A stretch of 7,019 bases of DNA from Planctomycetota bacterium (GTDB lineage Bacteria > Planctomycetota > UBA8108), in the NCBI GenBank assembly GCA_016928605.1, contig JAFGKN010000243.1:1-7019 (forward strand), in the 5' to 3' direction. A program made the position numbers and the translations under genes. This document shows, in pieces, positions 1 through 7,019 of the stretch (position 1 is the first letter of the stretch; every line of letters begins with the position of its first letter). The notes under the pieces are model-generated. The model had not been told where the DNA came from, made no database searches, and worked only from the letters and a program-made list of their open reading frames with translations.

Positions 1-325
1 CAAGCAAGCCAGGGCTTCGCTCGCGCTTCTAACCAAGCGGAAAACGGGTCAACCAATGGGATTCGAACTTCCGCGTACGTCCCGCGACTCCTGCGCCGCA
101 TGAGTTGCAAGATGCTGCAGATCCAAGTCTTATCGCAAGCGGGAAGGGAGCACAAAACCGCTGTCAGAGCCGGAGTTACAGCCTCGCCGTCTCCATCCTG
201 TGGAAAGCCGCAGAGAACATGCGGGACGCTTACAAAACTCTAATCTATGCACTCGTCTCCGCTGAGCGGATACATGCACCTGCACCCGCAGCGGAGTGCA
301 TCGCCGGTGAAAGGATACACGGATT
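1..325. other. Non-coding stretch downstream of the lipoprotein gene
   Basis: I see no supportable gene here. A plus-strand open frame at 105-329 (74 codons) has no clear ribosome binding site, no recognisable domain and a composition unlike a folded protein, so I leave it out. Base composition looks less GC-rich than in the genes beside it. The stretch holds an imperfect inverted repeat at 248-300 (listed separately). It also has a tRNA T-loop-like octamer, read on the minus strand around 61-68, with no cloverleaf around it. Confidence 0.5.
248..300 (-). terminator. Possible terminator hairpin after the lipoprotein gene
   Basis: An imperfect inverted repeat starts about 25 bases past the lipoprotein stop codon. 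On the plus strand CTCCGCTG (257-264) is complementary to CAGCGGAG (289-296), and TGCA (248-251) pairs with TGCA (297-300) across a five-base bulge. The loop is about 24 bases. On the minus strand the stem is followed by an A/T-rich run containing TTTT about ten bases later. The bulge, large loop and delayed T tract make it a weak intrinsic terminator; it could equally be a chance repeat. Confidence 0.3.
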
Positions 326-961
326 TTAGCCCCCCTTCTCGTAGTATCCATACAATTCCTGGCCGATTCTCTCGGCCGCTTGGCGGATCAAGCGGCGCTC
401 GATGACGGAATCCTTGTTGAAGGAAGAAACGTCGGCCATCGGATCATCCCTTCCCGACGGATCCGTGACCTCGAGTTTTCGGCTGTATGCCTTCTTCCCG
501 CGGGGGACGTCGAAAACCTCGATTTCCAGAACCATCTTCGGCTGGTAGAGACCGATGGTTCCGGGATCGCGGAGTGTCAGATCCCGGATATCGCCCACGA
601 GCACGAACTGGACTCCAAGATTACCGACCAGTTCCTTCCAGTCGTCGCCGGTCACCCGGTCCATTAAGATCCACTTCTCGTCGCTACGGATCGTCTCGAG
701 CACGTCTTTTTCCGCCGCTCCTTCGACGAGTAGAGGATCGTCTGCTTCCTCGTAAGCCCAGCTTTTCAGGTCGGCGACGAGAGCCAGGCCCCTCTGGGAC
801 TCGGTGTACCAGAGCCGCTTGCGGGATTCGCGGAACGGGATCAGGAGGATTTCGCGGCCGTTGACTCCCTTCGGCTTGTTGAAGGCCGCGGGTTCGTAGT
901 GGGCGCACCCGAGCGCGCTGAGAAGCCAGACCGCAGCTCCGAGAAGAATGCCGGTTCTCAT
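326..961 (-). CDS. Predicted lipoprotein, weakly LpoB/CsgG-like, 211 aa
   Basis: This is a predicted lipoprotein of unknown exact function. Residues 1-18 form a signal peptide (MRTG, then a hydrophobic run) ending in a lipobox-like ALGC, so Cys19 would be lipidated. The -3 residue is Ala rather than the usual Leu, which makes the lipobox slightly non-standard. The mature part begins with a beta strand, REILLIPF (36-43). It also has LGVQFVLVGDI at 115-125, the kind of strand-plus-Gly pattern seen in LpoB/CsgG-type periplasmic domains ('lGAdyvLvG.I'), then a strand pair (142-150, 158-166) and a C-terminal helix (190-208). I chose the ATG at 961 because AAGGAG precedes it by four bases and it opens directly on the signal peptide; the frame stays open for 97 codons upstream but that part looks like random high-GC translation. 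It lies about 350 bases after the giant OstA gene on the same strand, so an envelope role is plausible. The LpoB/CsgG link is a pattern match by eye only. Confidence 0.85.
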   Translation of the reverse strand: MRTGILLGAAVWLLSALGCAHYEPAAFNKPKGVNGREILLIPFRESRKRLWYTESQRGLALVADLKSWAYEEADDPLLVEGAAEKDVLETIRSDEKWILMDRVTGDDWKELVGNLGVQFVLVGDIRDLTLRDPGTIGLYQPKMVLEIEVFDVPRGKKAYSRKLEVTDPSGRDDPMADVSSFNKDSVIERRLIRQAAERIGQELYGYYEKGG

Positions 962-1308
962 GAGACTCCTTGAGAAAGATGGTAGTCGTTCACCAGCGAC
1001 AGTTACTACTCTGCAAGGCTTCAGCGGCGGGCCGTCGCGGCTTCGCACCCGTGGCGCCGGTCTCTCCGACGGCGGAACTCCGTTCGCTCCGCTGGAGCAA
1101 CGCAGAAGGGCGTTCACACAGATCCTGCCGACGCCCATTTCGCTCGACGCCGCTGATGCCTTATCGGAAGTGGGAAGCTGACGGACCAGTCTACCGGCCG
1201 GCCGAACGAGCGGCAACAGCGTTCCAGCGGCACGCCGAGCGGTCTGGTTCATCGTGCGGGACTCAGTTCAGTGCTCGGAGGAGGACGCCTTCCCCCGCCG
1301 CCGGCGAA
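962..1308. other. Intergenic gap between giant OstA gene and lipoprotein
   Basis: These 347 bases hold no gene I can support. Open frames cross it on both strands (970-1512 plus, and the upstream extension of the lipoprotein frame to 1252), but their translations are Arg/Ser/Pro/Ala-rich and look like high-GC artefacts. I found no convincing -35/-10 pair on the minus strand and no hairpin with a T tract after the giant gene's stop codon. Small palindromes occur, such as GCTCC-GCT-GGAGC near 1086-1098 and GGCCGGCC near 1195-1203. The gap length suggests the lipoprotein may have its own promoter, but the sequence does not show it clearly. Confidence 0.5.
966..971 (-). promoter_or_regulatory. 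Shine-Dalgarno of the lipoprotein gene
   Basis: The minus strand reads AAGGAG, four bases before the ATG at 961-959. This near-perfect site decides the start at the signal peptide rather than the longer open frame reaching back to 1252. Confidence 0.8.
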
Positions 1309-4300
1309 TCACTGCGGGCGGGCCGTTGCCTGCGCCTCCTCGTAGTTGACCAGGATCTTGTCGCCGACTTTCCTCAGCGTCACCGCATCGGCTTTCTTCC
1401 GCCGTTCATGCTGAATGTCGATCAGATTGACCGGCTGGCCGTAGAGGCTGAGACGCCGCTCCGCCTCCTCGTACTCCGCGCGCTCCGCCTCGGCGCGGTA
1501 GGCCGCGGATGAAAACACGACGTTTCCGGAGGCGACTGCGCGGCAGAGGATCTGGGACGTCGCGGGATCGGCACGAGGGTCGAGATGGAGAGTGAGCCGC
1601 TCGGCGGTATCGAGCTTCCAGGTCTCCGGAGGATCACCAGGAACCAGGAAAGTGGCGTCCACGACCTTGTCGAACTGGACGAGGACGAGCTGGTCCATGG
1701 CGCCGTGATCCTTTTGCTCCGACCGACCCGGATAATGGAAGACCCATATCTCGCGGGCGAGTATCTGATTCACTGCGCCAGCGGCTTCCAGAGCCTCTGG
1801 CGACCGGCCGGCATCCGGCTTGTAATGGACGAGCTTTTGAAGCCGTCCTTCCCTGGAGAAGACGCGGACTCTCCGCGCCGGATGCTCGTAGATCAGATCG
1901 TCGCCGACGAGCTTCAGCCCGTACTGCCGGTTTCTGAGCGTCACCTTGTCCCTGGCTCTCAGTGAGAGAAGCTCCACCGTCTCGGCGCCCGCACTCTCGT
2001 CGATCTCGAGCTCGAGCACGCTCGTCTCGAACTCCCACAGCAGGGGGGGCGACGGCTTGCCTGCGGGGCCGGATTCCCCTTCCCTCGACACGAGCGGCTG
2101 CAGGAGCTGCCCCTGAACGGATCCCCGGAGAGTCAGCAGATGGGTGGCGCGATCGTAGACCACCTCCCGCGCCGTGATGGGGCCGCGGAGATTCTCGTGT
2201 GCCAGCTCGATCCTCTGCGATTCGCGGCCGAAGAAGCGGAGTTCTGCCGTCTCTGCGTCCCAGGTCACCTCTTCTCCGCTCAGGACGAAACTCCGGCCTC
2301 GAACGACGAGAGGCGCGCCGTCACCGGCCGCGGCGTGCAGCTTCCTCACCTGCTGCTCGAATTGACCAAATGCTCCTTCCGCCGCCGTTTCCCGCCGTTT
2401 CTCGAAGAGGGTCACATCGGCGCGTCGCGCGAGGATCTGGAGCGTCGGTCGGTCCTCGCGGTCCTTGCTCGAAGAGTGAAGCCGTATGTCGACGCCGCTT
2501 TCCAGGCGGCACGTCCAGCTCTTCTGCTCGAATTGGATCTTCTCGGCCCGAACCTCGCCCCCGTCGAACTCGATCCTGGCCGATTCGTCCGCCGGTGTCA
2601 CCATCCGGCCTCCGAGCAGCTCCACCTCGCTCTTCTCGGCATCGAGACGAAAGGCCGGCGCGAGGAGACGATACCGCGGCTCGTCGAGCGTCAGCAGCGA
2701 CACCGGCTCCGCGGGACGGCCGCGCGCCGCCGCTCTCGCCAGCTTCTGCTCGGAGAACTCCAGCTCGAGGAAGTCGGCCTGGATTTCCGAGGATGCGGGG
2801 GGCACGGCGGCGCCCTGTCCAGAGGAAGCGGCGATGTCTTCCTTCTCGATGCGGGCGCGCACATGGCCCTCGAACCGGGAGAACCTCTCCCTGCGGAAGA
2901 GAAGGATCTTGTCAGCCTCGATCCAGCTGTGTCCGAGGGAGAGGCGGGGCGGCTCGCGTGGGGTACCCTCGAGAACCACCTGCTCCGCGCTCTCGCCGGT
3001 CTTATCTTGAACCGTCAGCATCCTGCCGGTGGCCTGGAATGCGAGCCGAGCGAGGGTTTCTTCCTCCGAGTCTGCTTCTCCCGCTGCGGGATCGAGCCGA
3101 GCCGTTTCGACGGTCACGTGCCGCGGTTCGCTGCTGCGGGCGATGAAGTGAGACAGTACCCGCTCCCCGGTGTTTCCCTCTTCCGTGAAGGTGACCTCGA
3201 CCTCGTCCGCCCGCAGGCTCCAGTGTTCGACTCTCTTCAAAACGGCGCTCTCGAGCCATCCCTCGACCTCCTCGAGCCTCAGCAGGTTCTCGCGAGGCAG
3301 CCAGACCGCCCTTCGCGCCCCGAATTCTCGGTCCTTACCGCGGAGCGTCGGCTGACCGGATAGCACGACTTCGCTGCGGAACGTCAGAGGGTCCGCCCCC
3401 TGCCCCCCCGGTGTGTGAAACCACTCCAGGCGTTCGGCTTCGAGCAAGTACTGCTCCGCCTCGCGGACAAACCGGCCCATGACACGTCCCGCTTCTCGTG
3501 TGGCGAGGCCGTAGCTCGGATAGGGTCCCTGTCCATCGGCGTCCTCGATTTCGAGCTCGAGCTTCTGGCACTCGAAACGATGTCCTTGAGGCGCCGGGGG
3601 CGGTTTTCCGGCTAGAGCCTCCCCCCTGGCCTCGTAGAGGACCACATTCTCCTGAAACGTGACGCGGGTCTTCCGGCGCGGCTCGTCTCCTGGCCCATCC
3701 TCTTGCGATGCCCGCAGCGGCGGAGCGTCGAAATCGAGCTCCAGCGCGCCCTCGCAGGAAACGGCCACCCTTCTGCCCTGCTCGTCGGACGGCGCCGCCG
3801 CGAGTTCCTGACGGCCGCCGGGGGAGCCGGACCCACCGGATCCTCCCTTGCTGAAGAGCGACATGGCCTCAGGCGAGAGGTAGGTCTGGACCGGAGGAAG
3901 AAAGACGAGATTCTCGAATCCCCCCCGGCCGCTGAAGAAGCCCTTCAGCCCGGACGTGCTGCTCACTTGCAGGAAGGGCTCCCTCGAGATCGAGACCGGC
4001 TTCTGCGTCAGTATCTCGAACCGGCTTCTGTCCTCGTCGTCCTGCGAGAAGAGGAGCTCCTCGAAGAAGAACAGAGTCCCTTCGTTGGTGCTGCCCTTCC
4101 CGTTCCAGAGTTCAACGCTGAGCGGCTTCTTACCGCTGGCGAGCCCGTCACCGCGGCGATAGACGGCCCTCGAGAACTCCAGCACCAGCTCCTCGAGATC
4201 GCTCTCATCTTCGTCCGCCGCAGTTCCGTCGGCGCTCTTCGAGGGGTAGAAGGGAACTGCGATGAAACCATCCTTGAGCGAGATCTCCTCGAGCTCCTTG

Positions 4301-4551
4301 ATCGCGTCCGTTCCGTGGAGCGACTCCTGGCTCAGCTCTGCCCGGATGAAGAACCGGCGCCGGCCCTCCTTCGGTTCCCAGAAGGGAAATTCGAGGATGT
4401 TCTTGCGCGTCGAGGGGCTGGGATCCGGAGGCAGCTCGACCGAGAGCGCAGGGTCGCCGGAGGTAAACCAGTTCGCGACCTCCCCGGTGGCGACCAGGAA
4501 CACGGCGAGCATTCCGAAAAAGACGGCGAGGAAGAATCCGACGGCCTTCAT
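1309..4551 (-). CDS. Giant LptC/OstA (LptA)-like LPS transport protein, 1080 aa
   Basis: This is probably an inner-membrane-anchored periplasmic protein that carries lipopolysaccharide toward the outer membrane. Residues 4-22 form a single membrane segment after a short Met-Lys start, as in LptC. Residues about 50-230 form a first beta-rich region in the LptC position. A Gly/Ser linker (236-246) follows. From about 260 to the end, short beta strands recur with an OstA-like pattern: Ala-Asp/Glu-x-hydrophobic-x-Tyr/Phe, about ten residues, then Leu-x-Leu-x-Gly. Clear copies start near 372, 412, 448, 546, 592, 669, 794, 983 and 1022. The last unit (about 978-1072) is the most typical, with AERAEYEEAERRLSLYGQPV at 1022-1041. 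LptC and LptA are each under 200 residues, so this protein is five to six times longer. I chose the ATG at 4551: it overlaps the kdsC stop (ATGA), has GGAG eight bases upstream and opens on the membrane segment; the longer frame to 4722 is only kdsC read out of frame. Family is inferred from pattern and gene order, not a search. A general AsmA-like or unknown envelope scaffold is the main alternative. Confidence 0.82.
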   Translation of the reverse strand: MKAVGFFLAVFFGMLAVFLVATGEVANWFTSGDPALSVELPPDPSPSTRKNILEFPFWEPKEGRRRFFIRAELSQESLHGTDAIKELEEISLKDGFIAVPFYPSKSADGTAADEDESDLEELVLEFSRAVYRRGDGLASGKKPLSVELWNGKGSTNEGTLFFFEELLFSQDDEDRSRFEILTQKPVSISREPFLQVSSTSGLKGFFSGRGGFENLVFLPPVQTYLSPEAMSLFSKGGSGGSGSPGGRQELAAAPSDEQGRRVAVSCEGALELDFDAPPLRASQEDGPGDEPRRKTRVTFQENVVLYEARGEALAGKPPPAPQGHRFECQKLELEIEDADGQGPYPSYGLATREAGRVMGRFVREAEQYLLEAERLEWFHTPGGQGADPLTFRSEVVLSGQPTLRGKDREFGARRAVWLPRENLLRLEEVEGWLESAVLKRVEHWSLRADEVEVTFTEEGNTGERVLSHFIARSSEPRHVTVETARLDPAAGEADSEEETLARLAFQATGRMLTVQDKTGESAEQVVLEGTPREPPRLSLGHSWIEADKILLFRRERFSRFEGHVRARIEKEDIAASSGQGAAVPPASSEIQADFLELEFSEQKLARAAARGRPAEPVSLLTLDEPRYRLLAPAFRLDAEKSEVELLGGRMVTPADESARIEFDGGEVRAEKIQFEQKSWTCRLESGVDIRLHSSSKDREDRPTLQILARRADVTLFEKRRETAAEGAFGQFEQQVRKLHAAAGDGAPLVVRGRSFVLSGEEVTWDAETAELRFFGRESQRIELAHENLRGPITAREVVYDRATHLLTLRGSVQGQLLQPLVSREGESGPAGKPSPPLLWEFETSVLELEIDESAGAETVELLSLRARDKVTLRNRQYGLKLVGDDLIYEHPARRVRVFSREGRLQKLVHYKPDAGRSPEALEAAGAVNQILAREIWVFHYPGRSEQKDHGAMDQLVLVQFDKVVDATFLVPGDPPETWKLDTAERLTLHLDPRADPATSQILCRAVASGNVVFSSAAYRAEAERAEYEEAERRLSLYGQPVNLIDIQHERRKKADAVTLRKVGDKILVNYEEAQATARPQ

Positions 4552-5054
4552 CTGTATCTCTCCAGAATCTTTTCCCAATCCCCGCGGGCCTTCAGGATCA
4601 GCTCGGCCACCTCCCGGAAGGCGCCATGACCGCCTCGTTCGCGCGTGACGTACTCGGCGCACTCCTTCACTTCCTGCCGTGCGTTGGCCACGGCCACGGG
4701 AAACCCGACGAGGTGAAGGCACGGTATGTCCACCAGGTCATCTCCGACGAAGCAAGCCGCCTCCGGCGAGAAACCCTCCCGCTCGAAGAGATCGAGCAAG
4801 TACGATCTCTTGTCCTCGACGCCGATGGCGCAGAAGCGGACGCCGAGGCTGCGGGCGCGCACCTCGACCGGGGCCGACTCCCGGCTCGAGAGAAACCCCA
4901 CCGGGATTCCGGCAGACTGGAGCAGGCGGACGCCCAGGCCGTCCAGCACCGAGAAATGCTTGAGCTCCTCGCCGCCATCGCTCAGGACGATCCGTCCGTC
5001 GGTGAGGACTCCGTCGACATCGGTGAACACGAGCTGGACGCTGGCTGGATCCAT
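4548..5054 (-). CDS. kdsC: 3-deoxy-D-manno-octulosonate 8-phosphate phosphatase
   Basis: KdsC removes the phosphate from Kdo-8-phosphate in the cytoplasm, giving Kdo for the LPS inner core. It is a HAD-superfamily enzyme of the small, cap-less C0 type that forms tetramers. HAD motif I is DVDGVLTDG at 12-20, with Asp12 the expected nucleophile and Asp14 the acid/base. Motif II is around Ser56 in FLSSRES, where many relatives have Thr-Gly-Arg. Motif III is Lys82, and motif IV is VGDDLVD at 103-109 for magnesium binding. The tail GGHGAFREVAELIL (141-154) matches the conserved Gly-rich KdsC C-terminus. The length of 168 residues is normal. I prefer ATG at 5054, with a purine-rich GAAGAG about ten bases upstream; a GTG at 5072 would add six residues but has no well-spaced site. 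The stop overlaps the start of the LptC/OstA-like gene, matching the kdsC-lptC order of Enterobacteria. A related sugar-phosphate HAD enzyme, such as the phosphatase domain of NeuA-type proteins, is less likely given the neighbour. Confidence 0.92.
   Translation of the reverse strand: MDPASVQLVFTDVDGVLTDGRIVLSDGGEELKHFSVLDGLGVRLLQSAGIPVGFLSSRESAPVEVRARSLGVRFCAIGVEDKRSYLLDLFEREGFSPEAACFVGDDLVDIPCLHLVGFPVAVANARQEVKECAEYVTRERGGHGAFREVAELILKARGDWEKILERYR
4560..4563 (-). promoter_or_regulatory. Shine-Dalgarno of the giant OstA gene, inside kdsC
   Basis: The minus strand reads GGAG, eight bases before the ATG at 4551-4549. It lies within the last codons of kdsC. With the ATGA stop/start overlap this points to translational coupling of the two genes. 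Confidence 0.65.
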
Positions 5055-5390
5055 GGCGGGGCGGCTCTTCACTTCCGATGCAGCTCTTCCGTCGTCGTCT
5101 TGGGTCTGTCCCGCTTATCCTACACCGCCGTGGACACGAGCGCTCGAGAATCTGCTGCTCGTCGCTCGAATTCCAGCGGTGGTCTCGTCGCCTCCAGCTG
5201 CCGGGAAGTCGCAGGAGGAAGGCTCAGGAAGCGGCGAACACTCCCGTCCTTCGGGGTCGAGCAGCGCGCATGATACACCAGCCCGCATGCTCGCAGGCAC
5301 CTTTTCGCGCGGGGGAGGGAGCGGGCCAGCGCAGGGGGCTGCGATCACCCCCCGCCGCGCGAGCGGCAGCCGCAGCGAATCGAATGCCCC
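5055..5390. other. Intergenic region upstream of kdsC
   Basis: This gap of about 335 bases between the acs terminator and kdsC holds no supportable gene. A minus-strand open frame at 5115-5903 runs through it, but that frame is mostly acs in the wrong register. The promoter for kdsC and the giant gene should lie here, since the terminator ends the acs transcript. Two -10-like hexamers occur on the minus strand: TATCAT at 5275-5270 and TAGGAT at 5122-5117. Neither has a good TTGACA-like partner 16-18 bases upstream, so I do not call either as a promoter. Confidence 0.45.
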
Positions 5391-5435
5391 AGAAACCAGC
5401 AGCGCCCGGAGGCGTTGGCCGCCGGGCGCTGCTGG
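5391..5435 (-). terminator. Intrinsic terminator of acs
   Basis: A perfect 14-bp inverted repeat pairs CCAGCAGCGCCCGG (5396-5409) with its complement at 5422-5435. The 12-base spacer can itself fold as GGC-GTTG-GCC. On the minus strand the stem is followed at once by TTTCT. It starts 35 bases after the acs stop codon. The T tract is short, but the stem is very stable and well placed. The plus-strand side has no T tract, so it acts for acs only. Confidence 0.75.
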
Positions 5436-5470
5436 GGGGATGCTGCTCGAATCGCGGGCTCGAAGAAGGC

Positions 5471-7019
<1,549 letters not shown>

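Noticed and set aside
40..130. A possible minus-strand tRNA, suggested by TTCGAATC near 61-68.
   Set aside because: The flanking bases do not form a T stem, and no acceptor stem, anticodon arm or CCA end can be drawn. At most it is a tRNA relic or chance.
105..329. A 74-codon plus-strand open frame converging on the lipoprotein stop.
   Set aside because: It has no ribosome binding site or recognisable domain, and its composition looks random.
962..1252. A 97-codon N-terminal extension of the lipoprotein frame.
   Set aside because: The internal ATG at 961 has AAGGAG at good spacing and opens on a signal peptide with a lipobox; an extension would bury that signal.
2140..3363. A 407-codon open frame on the plus strand inside the giant gene.
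   Set aside because: It is fully antisense to a gene with a coherent OstA-like translation, and its own translation has no recognisable domain. Long antisense frames are common in GC-rich genes.
3703..4629. A 308-codon open frame on the plus strand.
   Set aside because: It is antisense to the start of the giant gene and the end of kdsC, low-complexity in Arg, Glu, Leu and Ala, with no motif.
4552..4722. A 57-codon N-terminal extension of the giant protein.
   Set aside because: It is the out-of-frame reading of kdsC and very Arg-rich. The ATGA start with GGAG leads straight into the membrane anchor.
5117..5275. Two -10-like hexamers (TATCAT and TAGGAT) as kdsC promoters.
   Set aside because: Neither has a recognisable -35 element at 16-18 bases, so they are mentioned only in the gap description.

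Overview
This window comes from a GC-rich, diderm (Gram-negative) bacterium. It carries an LPS/Kdo gene (kdsC) coupled to a very large gene of the LptC/OstA lipopolysaccharide-transport type, plus a predicted lipoprotein. No marker gene fixes the phylum. The style (very long OstA protein, GC-rich, loosely packed genes) would fit Planctomycetota or a similar poorly sampled diderm lineage, but that is a guess.

All four supported genes lie on the minus strand, so transcription runs from high to low coordinates. (1) 7019-5471: acetyl-CoA synthetase (acs), missing about its first 125 residues at the window edge. It is followed by a 14-bp GC-rich hairpin and TTTCT, a good intrinsic terminator. (2) 5395-5055: a gene-free gap that should hold the promoter of the next unit. 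(3) 5054-4548: kdsC, the HAD-family Kdo-8-phosphate phosphatase. (4) 4551-1309: a 1080-residue protein whose ATG overlaps the kdsC stop codon (ATGA). It has one N-terminal membrane anchor, an LptC-like first region, a Gly/Ser linker and then a long run of OstA/LptA-like beta-jellyroll motifs. (5) 1308-962: a gap of about 350 bases with no recognisable gene. (6) 961-326: a 211-residue predicted lipoprotein with a strong Shine-Dalgarno and a weak resemblance to LpoB/CsgG-type periplasmic domains. (7) 325-1: non-coding, with one imperfect hairpin just past the lipoprotein stop.

The coherent theme is outer-membrane glycolipid biogenesis. KdsC makes Kdo for the LPS inner core. The coupled giant protein sits where lptC and lptA follow kdsC in Enterobacteria, but here one polypeptide appears to cover anchor and bridge. 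This single-chain LPS bridge is the most interesting item in the window. Acs is a separate central-metabolism unit. No lptB, lptF/G or lptD is visible.
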